In this document: one piece after another, positions 15,817 through 23,286 of the stretch
Layout of the letters: the number at the start of each line of letters is the position of its first letter
Position numbering within the stretch: the stretch's first letter is position 1
Assembly: GCA_019359215.1 (NCBI GenBank)
Contig: JAHHHS010000068.1
Span: 1 to 38,677 of the forward strand
Source of the DNA: Nostoc indistinguendum CM1-VF10
Lineage (GTDB): Bacteria > Cyanobacteriota > Cyanobacteriia > Cyanobacteriales > Nostocaceae
DNA length: 38,677 nucleotides
Direction of reading: 5' to 3'
The notes under the pieces: model-generated
Told to the model about the DNA's origin: nothing
The model's database searches: none
What the model saw: the letters and a program-made list of their open reading frames with translations, nothing else
Translations under genes and position numbers: made by a program

Positions 15817-16393
15817 TGCTATAACTGTCCTGAAAAAAGTTGGCTGTCGAAACTTAAACCTCAACAGTCAACTCTTGATTATCTGAGTATCATTCCACTA
15901 AAACACTCAGCAAAATAGGCTTTTAATTAAAATTATCAAAGTTTCCTGACTTTATTTCTCATCAGTAAATATGACTAGATGTGAAATCAACCTTCATTTT
16001 GCAAAAAAATGCAAAATTACTTGTCTTTTATAGCTAACTATGCGAAGCTACTAAGATAGAAAAGTACTAAAACACTACCGACTTACCGTATTTTAATCTG
16101 ATAACTGAAATCAATCTTGTTAAAGCTAGCCCGGCTATAGCAGGAATATGCTTGGTAGTTCAGTCCTGAAGCTTTCATAACAATATATATGGTTAATTCA
16201 GTGTTATCCCAAAAGTGTTGTTTATTCGCCAGTTGATTGTATTTTCTAAACTTACAACTTATTTAACAAAGACCGAAATTTTCAGAATTGATAGAAATCA
16301 AAATATTGACTGCTGGTTTTTCAAAAAAGCCGTGTTCCATCCAGCCAGTAGAGAATAAACAGCCGACACAGCATAAAAATAGGAGATTTTGAG
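15817..16393. other. 577-bp leader region upstream of ssuB
   Basis: No gene or gene relic seen. Just after GST-B, GTTGGCTGT / ACAGTCAAC (15839-15872) is an imperfect stem-loop without a T-run, a weak terminator candidate. The TTACCGTA-type site at 16080-16096 is listed separately. AGGAG at 16381-16385 is the ssuB ribosome-binding site. The region is unusually long for an operon leader. Confidence 0.45.
16080..16096 (+). promoter_or_regulatory. TTACCGTA-type site upstream of ssuB
   Basis: GACTTACCGTATTTTAA, preceded by ACTACC, so that ACTACCGACTTACCGTA contains two ACCG steps 8 bp apart. It lies about 300 bp upstream of the ssuB start, with no other gene between. It is the best match to the ssuD-, tauE/PAP2- and 36.9-kb copies. 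Confidence 0.5.
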
Positions 16394-17191
16394 ATGGTAT
16401 CTGCAACGCGTGGAATGTATTTGCAACTAGAAGGGTTAACAAAGTCTTTTGGGAAGAAGACTGTCTTACAAGAAATTGATTTAGACATTAAACCAGGAGA
16501 ATTTGTGGCTATTGTTGGCCGCAGTGGATGTGGTAAAAGTACACTGCTGCGTTTAATTGCTGGGTTAGATGAACCGAGTGCAGGGGGTGTGTTGCTGAAT
16601 AATCAAATTTCCCTTCAGCGTACAAATCCCACCGTGCGGATGATGTTTCAAGATGCGCGACTTCTGCCTTGGCAACGCGTGTTATCAAATGTAGAGTTAG
16701 GGTTATTTGGTTCTAAGTCGAAAGTTTACGCCAAACAAACAGCTTTGCAGGTCTTGCGTGCAGTGGGTTTAGAAGACCGTGCTAACGAATGGCCATCTGT
16801 TCTCTCTGGTGGACAACGGCAACGGGTAGCGTTAGCCAGAGCCTTGGCAAGTAAGCCTTCTTTGATGCTTCTAGATGAACCTTTGGGTGCTTTGGATGCT
16901 CTAACCCGGATTGAAATGCAGCAATTATTAGAAGAATTGTGGCAAGAGCAAGGATTTACGGCATTGTTAATCACCCATGATGTAGAAGAAGCCGTGGTGT
17001 TAGCAGACCGAGTAATATTGATTGAAAACGGTCAAATTGGTATGGATGTAAGAATCAATCTGCCACGTCCAAGAGCCAGAGGCAATGCAGAGTTTGCCCA
17101 GCTGGTTGAGAAGATTTTACAACGAGTAATGGGTGAACGCGATCGCCTGCCTGAATATGCCCTAAATTCTCAACTTAGATATTCTAACTAG
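16394..17191 (+). CDS. ssuB: Aliphatic sulfonate ABC transporter ATP-binding protein
   Basis: A 265-aa importer ATPase. Walker A GRSGCGKST is at residues 42-50, the Q-loop near MFQDARLLPW (a feature of the SsuB/TauB/NrtC group), signature LSGGQRQR at 137-144, Walker B LMLLDEPLGALD at 158-169, and the H-loop in ITHDVEEAVVLAD. AGGAG lies 8 bp before the ATG. It powers sulfonate import with SsuC (20.6 kb) and an SsuA protein. The operon is interrupted by an SfnB-like relic and a haloperoxidase homologue before ssuA2 and ssuC. The LPW and EAVVLADRV segments separate it from sulfate CysA. Confidence 0.92.
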   Translation: MVSATRGMYLQLEGLTKSFGKKTVLQEIDLDIKPGEFVAIVGRSGCGKSTLLRLIAGLDEPSAGGVLLNNQISLQRTNPTVRMMFQDARLLPWQRVLSNVELGLFGSKSKVYAKQTALQVLRAVGLEDRANEWPSVLSGGQRQRVALARALASKPSLMLLDEPLGALDALTRIEMQQLLEELWQEQGFTALLITHDVEEAVVLADRVILIENGQIGMDVRINLPRPRARGNAEFAQLVEKILQRVMGERDRLPEYALNSQLRYSN

Positions 17192-17620
17192 AATTAAATA
17201 CTGGGAATTGCGGATAGAACTATACCTCTTTGTGTTGAGACAAATCCTAACTTTCACCACATCTACCCCATCCCCATTTCCCATTTCCTTATCCGATCAC
17301 AAGCATAACAACTAGGTTATCGCACAACTAGTAAAGTGTTGGTTTGGATATCACTACAAGTACGTTTGAAATCATGGGAACCCGTTCTACGGCGAACAAA
17401 TACGGGTTTGATAGATATACGTACTTTCACGCTTCACGACCCTATAGATTATAAATTGCGTGATATTGGCAATTGGGTACTTAATCAAGAATTACCTGTT
17501 GTAACGCAATATTCCTAAAGTTTCCGCCACAAGATACCTCAAATCGGTTGCTTAAGGTGGTTTTACCCACCTTACTTCCTTTCTTTGAAATTTCAGGCAA
17601 AGGCGCAAAGAAATAAAGTT
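17192..17620. other. Inter-operon spacer between ssuB and the haloperoxidase gene
   Basis: It contains the SfnB-like relic (17335-17518) and otherwise non-coding sequence. No TTACCGTA-type site and no convincing terminator are visible, so ssuB and the downstream genes may still be co-transcribed. Confidence 0.4.
17335..17518 (+). pseudogene. SfnB/DszC-like acyl-CoA-dehydrogenase-fold monooxygenase, C-terminal relic
   Basis: Two frames together rebuild the C-terminus of a flavin-dependent sulfur-acquisition oxidoreductase. Frame one (17335-17418) reads LDITTSTFEIMGTRSTANKY and then GFDRY; frame two (17417-17518) continues IRTFTLHDPIDYKLRDIGNW and then VLNQELPVVTQYS, TAA. Between DRY and IRTFTLHD the family normally has WRN, so about 11 bp appear to be deleted. 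Everything upstream (about 350 residues) is gone; an in-frame TAA precedes the fragment. SfnB/DszC-type enzymes use reduced flavin to oxidise dimethylsulfone-, sulfonate- or thiophene-like compounds, which fits the operon. Identification is by remembered family motifs, so subfamily naming is tentative. Confidence 0.7.
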
Positions 17621-19366
17621 ATGAATCAGAGAAAATCTAAAGTTATTGTTAGTGCGGCTAGTAGACGGTCTTTTTTGTTACACACTGGTATATTTACTGC
17701 AAGTAGTGTTGTAGCAGGGGCAGTGGGTTTAAAGTTTTCTGCTGAAAAAGGTCAAGCACAGGAGAAAGTTTCTTCAGTTAACAACAAGCTCACTGAAAAG
17801 GCTTATCGCATACGTGTTGCCGCAGCAGAGGCCAATCGTCAAGTTCCCATTGCGCCTAATCCTACTAATGGCGATGAAGAACGGTATCCCAACAAAATCG
17901 GCTCTGACACTAGGGGATTACCACACAACAAGTTGGGTGAAGTTGATCTTAAAGCCTATGACTCTTTAACGAAAGCAGTGACGACCCAAGATCATGATGA
18001 CTTTGAAAAAGTCATTTTGGGTGGTACCAGAAAACTAGTTAATGCTCAGGGACCTCTCGCAGCCAGTTTAGAAGGATGTCATGGGGTGCAGATAGCAGTA
18101 CCGCCACCACCAACTCTAGCTAGTTCAGAACGCGCTGCTGAAGCTGTGGAAATTTATTGGCAAGCGTTATTGCGGGACGTACCTTTTCATAAACTACAAA
18201 ATAACACCGATGATCCTCTGGTATTGGCCGCTGTTGAAGAACTAAACAAGCTGGCGACATTCAAAGGGCCAAAACAAAATGGACGTGTGACTCCCCAAAG
18301 TCTGTTTCGCGGTACTGTCACTTACGTTGATCAAAATGACAAATCTGGTAGGACGGCAAAACACGTTACTCCATCAGGGGTATTAATAGGGCCTCACATT
18401 TCCCAGTTTGCTTTACTGAATATTCCTTGGGGAGTTCAGTTTATTCCGCCTGTGATTCGGACGGCTCTCCCTGGTAATGACTTCCTGACTGATTATGAAG
18501 AATGGTTGAATGTGCAAAATGGCGGTACTCCTAAATCTATTCAATATGACCCAGTGCGCCGTTATGTATTCACAACTCGTGACCTATCGGAATTTTCCCA
18601 TGCGCCTGGAGCAATATTCTCCGGTGCTGCTCTAATTTTGAATACAGCTCGCAACGCCGACGATCCTTTGAGTAGTGGTATTGGCGCACCCTTTGATTCA
18701 GGCAATCCCTTTGTTAAATCAAAGACTCAACAGGGGGGTAATGGGTCATTTGGACTCGGACATTTAGAAGCCTTACTGCATCTGGGTAGATCCCGCGCTA
18801 TTAGGGCTGCATACTGGCAGAAGTTTTATGTACACCGCACGCTGCGCCCAGAAGCCTATGGCGGACTCATCCACAACAACATTGTTAATAAAACTAAAAA
18901 TCCGATTCATGGAGATATATTAAACTCCCAAGCTCTAGCGCAGAGTTTCAGCAAATTTGGCTCCTATCTTTTGCCGCATGGATACCCGGAAGGTTCGCCC
19001 ATCCATTCATCTTATGTTGGTGGTGCAGCTGCGATCGCTGGTGTCAGTGCCACATTATTAAAAGCCTACTTTGACGAAGATTTTGTCATCCCTAATCCTG
19101 TAGTTCCTGATCCTAATGACCCCACGAAGGTAATTCCCTATACAGAAGAGTCTTTAACAGTGGGTGGCGAGTTGAACAAATTAGCAGCTAATTATACCCT
19201 TGGTCGTAGTCATGGTGGGATTCACTGGCGAACAGATGGTTCTGCTGGCTTGGCTTTGGGTGAAGAAATTGCCATCAGCATTCTTAAAGATGAAAGATTA
19301 GGTTACAACGAAAAATTCAATGGCTTCACATTGACAAAATTTGATGGAAAAAAAGTTACAGTTTAA
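17621..19366 (+). CDS. Vanadium-dependent haloperoxidase family protein, Tat-exported
   Basis: About 581 aa from the ATG at 17621 (an upstream TTG would only add 12 residues). The twin-arginine signal SRRSFLL followed by a hydrophobic stretch points to export of a folded protein to the periplasm. The C-terminal half carries the vanadate-binding layout of V-bromoperoxidases: K401-x7-R409-P (KFYVHRTLRP), GSPIHSSY around H462, and GRSHGGIHWRTDG with R529 and the vanadate-ligand H535. In characterised enzymes the middle motif reads SYPSGHA; here it is SYVGGAA, so the acid-base histidine is replaced by alanine. Family placement is firm, haloperoxidase activity is doubtful. Its location between ssuB and ssuA2 suggests a link to organosulfur use. 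Confidence 0.85.
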   Translation: MNQRKSKVIVSAASRRSFLLHTGIFTASSVVAGAVGLKFSAEKGQAQEKVSSVNNKLTEKAYRIRVAAAEANRQVPIAPNPTNGDEERYPNKIGSDTRGLPHNKLGEVDLKAYDSLTKAVTTQDHDDFEKVILGGTRKLVNAQGPLAASLEGCHGVQIAVPPPPTLASSERAAEAVEIYWQALLRDVPFHKLQNNTDDPLVLAAVEELNKLATFKGPKQNGRVTPQSLFRGTVTYVDQNDKSGRTAKHVTPSGVLIGPHISQFALLNIPWGVQFIPPVIRTALPGNDFLTDYEEWLNVQNGGTPKSIQYDPVRRYVFTTRDLSEFSHAPGAIFSGAALILNTARNADDPLSSGIGAPFDSGNPFVKSKTQQGGNGSFGLGHLEALLHLGRSRAIRAAYWQKFYVHRTLRPEAYGGLIHNNIVNKTKNPIHGDILNSQALAQSFSKFGSYLLPHGYPEGSPIHSSYVGGAAAIAGVSATLLKAYFDEDFVIPNPVVPDPNDPTKVIPYTEESLTVGGELNKLAANYTLGRSHGGIHWRTDGSAGLALGEEIAISILKDERLGYNEKFNGFTLTKFDGKKVTV

Positions 19367-19412
19367 ATTTTGAATTTAACAACTTGCTTAATAATTAGAG
19401 GCTAGTTAATTA

Positions 19413-20510
19413 ATGGAAGATTTCAAATATAAATTTGCATCCTCGAGCCGCCGACGCATGACTCGTCGTCACGCCTTGTTGGCATTTGGCTACAGTTTAG
19501 TATTGTCTACTACGCTATTTAGTTGTAGTAATTCACCAGATAATTCTCAACAACAAGCAACTTTATCTGCATCTAATGTTACCACTAGTAATGCTGCGGA
19601 TAAGGTAATTATAATTGTTCGTTCTAAGCAACTTACTGCCCTAGCTGTTTTAGAACAAAAAGGTATTCTAAGAGAACGATTAAAACCTTTAGGCTATAGG
19701 GTAGAATGGCCTGAATTTCCTGCTGGGCCACAACAACTTGAAGCTTTAAATGCAGGCGCACTTGATATTGCTTCGACAGCTGAATCCCCTCCTATTTTTT
19801 CCCAAGCAGCTGGCGCACCTCTTGTATATTTAGCTGCTAATTCTAGTGATGGGAGAGCAGTTTCACTATTGGTTCCTAAAAACTCCCCCATTCAAAGTGT
19901 AAAAGATTTAAAAGGGAAAAAAGTAGCTTTTCAAAAAGCGTCAATTGGTCATTATCTCATAGTCAGAGCTATAGAAAAAGCAGGACTAAAGCTCAGTGAT
20001 ATAGAGTCAGTTGGTTTAGCGCCTCCAGATGCTAACGTGGCATTTAGTCAAGGTAAAATAGATGCTTGGTTCATCTGGGAGCCATTTGTTACCAGAAATG
20101 TCCAAAATAATTCTGGGCGAGTTTTGGTTGATGGTGGTAACGGTTTGCGAGATACTAATAACTTTATATCTACAAACCGTAAATTCTATGAAGAAAATCG
20201 GGAAGTAATCAAGGTTTTTTTAGACGAAGTACAAAAAGCCCAAACATGGGCTAAGAATAATCCTAAATAACTTGCCCAATTACTGGCAGAAACAACTCAA
20301 CTCGATCCACCGACATTAGAAGTGATGCACGATAAATATGATTTTACGCTCGTACCAATTACTGAAGTAATTATTAATAAACAACAAGAAGTTGCGGAAA
20401 AATGGTACAACTTAGGACTCATACCTAAGAAGGTAAATGTCAGAGATGGCTTTTTAACACCTGAACAATATGCCGAAATTACTCCCAAAGAATTGCTGGC
20501 GAAAAACTAG
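19413..20510 (+). pseudogene. ssuA: Sulfonate ABC transporter substrate-binding protein (SsuA2), interrupted by in-frame TAA
   Basis: The frame encodes a lipoprotein (basic SRRRMTRRH start, hydrophobic segment, lipobox-like LFSC with Cys ~38) and the SsuA landmarks EFPAGPQQLEALNAGALDIA, AESPPIFSQAAG, VPKNSPIQSVKDLKGKKVAF and DAWFIWEPF. A TAA at 20268-20270 ends it after NNPK (285 aa). In the same frame the remaining 80 codons continue normally (LAQLLAETTQLDPPTLEVMH and so on, to KELLAKN, TAG 20510). The codon is probably a GAA (Glu, as in the paralogue's NNPDEVAKFL) changed to TAA. The truncated product lacks the last lobe helices and is probably non-functional unless the stop is read through. 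SsuA1 at 4.4 kb is intact and could supply the transporter. Confidence 0.88.
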
Positions 20511-20575
20511 CATTTAGGGGGGTAAGCTTAACGAGTAGTCGTCCATTTAGTTAATCCACCCAATTACATAGCCTT

Positions 20576-21424
20576 ATGAAATCCATTTCTTCTACTTCTA
20601 GAGATTTTTCTGCAAGACATACAAAAAATAAAAATAAACTTCAAGTGTTTTTGTTAAAAAGTCGCTATATTCAGATATTAATCCCTTGGGTCGTACCCAT
20701 AACAATCATTATTCTTTGGCAGATCCTTTCTACTATTGGCTTTATCCCCACAAGAATTTTACCTGCTCCATTAAGCGTAGTCATTGCTGCAATTAATTTA
20801 ACTAAAAGTGGTGAACTATTTAGACACATTAGTATTAGTGCCACACGCGCAATTACAGGTTTTTTAGTCGGAGGAGGTATTGGTTTTGCTTTAGGCTTGC
20901 TCAATGGCATTTCTACTCTTGCCGAAAAACTTTTAGATACATCTATACAAATGTTGCGTAATATACCTAATCTGGCTTTAATTCCCCTCGTGATTTTGTG
21001 GTTTGGTATTGGGGATGAAGCTAGATTATTTCTTGTTGCATTAGGTGTTATGTTCCCTATCTATTTAAATACTTTTCATGGGATTCGCAGTGTTGATCCT
21101 GGATTAATTGAGATGGGGAAAGTTTACGGCTTAAATTATTGGGGTTTATTCTGGCGAATTATTTTACCAGGATCAATTTCTTCTATTTTGGTTGGTGTAC
21201 GCTTTTCTTTGGGGATTATGTGGTTGACACTCATTGTAGCTGAAACTATTGCGGCTGATTCTGGTATTGGTTATATGGCAATGAATGCTAGAGAATTTAT
21301 GCAAACTGATGTTGTGGTGTTGAGTATTTTTCTATATGCATTGTTTGGAAAACTGGCAGATGTCATTGCTAGAAAGTTAGAAAAATCTTGGTTGCAGTGG
21401 AATCCCAGTTATATGAAAGGTTAA
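20576..21424 (+). CDS. ssuC: Aliphatic sulfonate ABC transporter permease
   Basis: A 282-aa inner-membrane protein of the SsuC/TauC/NrtB class with six TM helices. The N-terminus VVPITIIILWQILSTIGFIP is followed by the family signature ILPAPLSVV. The EAA loop is EMGKVYGLNYWGLFWRIILP, which contacts SsuB. Late helices contain SLGIMWLTLIVAE. It lies 66 bp after ssuA2 and is followed by a rho-independent terminator, so it closes the ssuB ... ssuA2-ssuC operon. Intact, with normal length. Confidence 0.92.
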   Translation: MKSISSTSRDFSARHTKNKNKLQVFLLKSRYIQILIPWVVPITIIILWQILSTIGFIPTRILPAPLSVVIAAINLTKSGELFRHISISATRAITGFLVGGGIGFALGLLNGISTLAEKLLDTSIQMLRNIPNLALIPLVILWFGIGDEARLFLVALGVMFPIYLNTFHGIRSVDPGLIEMGKVYGLNYWGLFWRIILPGSISSILVGVRFSLGIMWLTLIVAETIAADSGIGYMAMNAREFMQTDVVVLSIFLYALFGKLADVIARKLEKSWLQWNPSYMKG

Positions 21425-21454
21425 TTATCAAGTGTTATTAAGAAAAAACTAGAA

Positions 21455-21494
21455 CAACCCCTATTTCTTGAAGAAGTTGGGGTTTTGTTTTTGT
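21455..21494 (+). terminator. Rho-independent terminator after ssuC
   Basis: AACCCC at 21456-21461 pairs with GGGGTT at 21479-21484; inside, TTCTT and AAGAA can extend the stem. It is followed by TTTTGTTTTTG. It lies 30 bp after the ssuC stop codon. Confidence 0.8.
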
Positions 21495-21662
21495 GATTAT
21501 CTCAACTCTAGATGAAAAAGAGATAGAAGTGTAATTAATTGTGGCAAAAACCAAATTAGGAGTCTTATATTTTGACGAAATTAGATAATATATAATATAA
21601 TCTACATTAAGTCTATCGAATTAGTGACTTTTAGGTTACTTAGTAAATCAGGAGAAATCATA

Positions 21663-21905
21663 ATGACATTAGCCCAAAATATTAGTATCCAAAACAATAA
21701 GAGCGTAAAACCTGATTCTTTGTGGAAGATATCACCTCTAGGAACATCCGTGTTAAATCGGCTGTGGTGGCATATTAATGCTTATACGACTGTTTTAGGA
21801 ATTATGCTACTGAGTGTTGCTAGCTTAGGATTTTTATATATGCATTACTCTGGGCAAAAGTTGGCTCAAGTTTTCCAGAAAAATACTGTTTTAAAACAAG
21901 AATGA
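21663..21905 (+). CDS. Small single-TM protein of unknown function
   Basis: An 80-aa protein starting at the ATG with AGGAGA 6 bp upstream. A ~40-residue polar N-terminus is followed by one TM helix (TVLGIMLLSVASLGFLYMHY) and a short basic/polar tail. No known family. Its stop overlaps the start of the PhnD-like protein (ATGA), so the two are translationally coupled. Since that binding protein has no signal peptide, this one-TM protein is a candidate membrane tether or partner; that is inference only. Confidence 0.65.
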   Translation: MTLAQNISIQNNKSVKPDSLWKISPLGTSVLNRLWWHINAYTTVLGIMLLSVASLGFLYMHYSGQKLAQVFQKNTVLKQE

Positions 21906-22738
21906 CTATATTAACAAGCTTACGGGCTGTATCTTACTTAGCTCCTAATTGGTTTGGATTATATCAGGCGATCGCAGCTTATTTAGGTCGTGTTTTACAA
22001 GTAGAAATCCAACTACATCAAGGTGAATGCGATCCCCTCCAAGACCCTCTATTATTTCAAGACAAAATAGACCTAGCTTTTATTTGTGGATTACCACTAA
22101 TTCGCTACAATCAAGTGGTTTTAGACCAATTACAGCCATTAGTTGCACCTGTGATGCAAGCATCCCGGTATGATAACTGTCCTATTTACTATGCAGATAT
22201 AATTGTCAAGGCTAATAGTAATATCAAAAAGTTTGCCGATTTGTCAGGGAAAACATTTTGCTATAACGACTCTGGTTCTAACAGTGGCTATAATTTACCT
22301 CGTCACTGGTTGAGTCAAGAAAAATATCCACAAAATTTCTTTGGAAAAACTATAGAATCAGGTTCTCATCAGCGTTCAATTCGCTGGATAGTTGAGGGGC
22401 TGGCAGATTGTGCAGCCATTGACAGTGTAGTGTTAGAACAAGAATTACGTGATGTTCCTGAATTATCACAGCATTTGCGTGTGGTGCAAGTGATAGGGCC
22501 TTCTCCTATGCCACCATTAGTAGTAGCACAACGTCTAGGCATTCCCTTAATTCAGCAAATGCAATTGGCGCTACTCCAACCAGATGCAGAGTTGCAAGAA
22601 GTTATGAAAAAGTTTGGTGTTAGGCGTTTTGCCGCAGTGAAGTTAGAACATTATCGGGTACTCGAACAGATTTATAAAAAGGTATCCTCAGATCTTGCAC
22701 CTGGAAATATGAATGTCAATTCCATGACTAAGTGCTAA
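21902..22738 (+). CDS. PhnD-like periplasmic-binding-protein fold, without signal peptide
   Basis: A 278-aa protein similar to the phosphate/phosphite/phosphonate substrate-binding (PhnD-like, PF12974-type) proteins. It shows FICGLPLIRYNQ, YYADIIVKANSNIKKFADLS with GKTFCYNDSGSNSGYNLPRH and the late SPMPPLVVAQRL. It starts directly with MTILTSLRAVSYLAP: no hydrophobic signal sequence, and none can be gained upstream because it overlaps the 80-aa gene. It may act in the cytosol as a sensor or be exported by an unusual route. The last ~17 codons (SSDLAPGNMNVNSMTKC) are antisense to the end of the transposase fragment, so the native C-terminus was probably replaced when the element inserted. No transporter genes accompany it. 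Confidence 0.75.
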   Translation: MTILTSLRAVSYLAPNWFGLYQAIAAYLGRVLQVEIQLHQGECDPLQDPLLFQDKIDLAFICGLPLIRYNQVVLDQLQPLVAPVMQASRYDNCPIYYADIIVKANSNIKKFADLSGKTFCYNDSGSNSGYNLPRHWLSQEKYPQNFFGKTIESGSHQRSIRWIVEGLADCAAIDSVVLEQELRDVPELSQHLRVVQVIGPSPMPPLVVAQRLGIPLIQQMQLALLQPDAELQEVMKKFGVRRFAAVKLEHYRVLEQIYKKVSSDLAPGNMNVNSMTKC

Positions 22739-22981
22739 AGGTCGAAGCCGTTCAATATCCAGTAGTAATAAAGACAAGACTAAATGAGGTAGAAAAGTAG
22801 AGAGTGCAAGAAAAGCAGCTTGACCCCAATCCAAAGAATGAGGTGAACAGGATGAAAGATACGTCCAATATGCTAATAAATAGGCAGTAATGGACAAGAC
22901 TAACCAACGATAAATTCCTAAAAGAGTGCCTTGTCCAAATTTATCTAAACCAAAGCGATGTTTAGCAGTTTTAAACTTCAT
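22688..22981 (-). pseudogene. IS4-like transposase, C-terminal fragment
   Basis: About 97 codons reading KTAKHRFGLDKFGQGTLLGI, YRWLVLSITAYLLAYW and LPHLVLSLLLLDIERLRPLA to the stop. This resembles the C-terminal part of DDE (IS4/IS701-like) transposases common in cyanobacteria, which are normally 400+ aa. The DDE catalytic region is missing upstream, so it is inactive. Its 3' end overlaps the end of the PhnD-like gene by 51 bp on the opposite strand. Confidence 0.65.
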
Positions 22982-23083
22982 TTTCTTGTTCCTGGTTAAT
23001 ACTGATAGTTTTTATCAGGTGCAAGATATGAGTATCGGAAAAACCCACTCTTTTTAAAGATGGGATAAGAGATGCCCAACGCC

Positions 23084-23111
23084 GTTGACGGTTGACGGTT
23101 AACAGCCAACA
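23084..23111. repeat. Short heptamer repeat related to the array at 10.3 kb
   Basis: GTTGACG, GTTGACG, GTTAACA, GCCAACA: four 7-bp units. Its complement contains GTTAACCGTCAAC, which also occurs in the 10300-10355 array, so both belong to one dispersed heptamer family. Confidence 0.7.
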
Positions 23112-23136
23112 GTCTTTCGTGTTGTCCCATCCCCTT

Positions 23137-23286
23137 TTAACGTGAGTTCGATGAACCTCTCTCTCCCAGCCTCCCTCTCGGAAACGGAAAGGGAGGAGCA
23201 ACGAAAAATTCAGCTTTTTGCTCCCCTCTCCGTGTCGGAGAGGGGTTGGGGGAGAGGTCAAATAAGACTTGTCGAACTCACGTTAA
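23137..23286. mobile_element. MITE-like element with 15-bp perfect terminal inverted repeats
   Basis: The ends are TTAACGTGAGTTCGA (23137-23151) and its exact reverse complement (23272-23286). The outer TTAA could instead be a target-site duplication, leaving 11-bp TIRs. The 120-bp interior is itself foldable: CCCCTCTCC / GGAGAGGGG (23223-23245) is a perfect 9-bp hairpin, and GGAGCAA / TTGCTCC pair over the centre. No coding capacity. The right end abuts the stop codon of the TTC38-like gene (TGA at 23289-23287). Confidence 0.75.

Noticed and set aside
22971..23261. Minus-strand 96-codon frame
   Set aside because: It covers the MITE and heptamer repeats; composition (PPTPLRHGEG) reflects repeat DNA, not protein.
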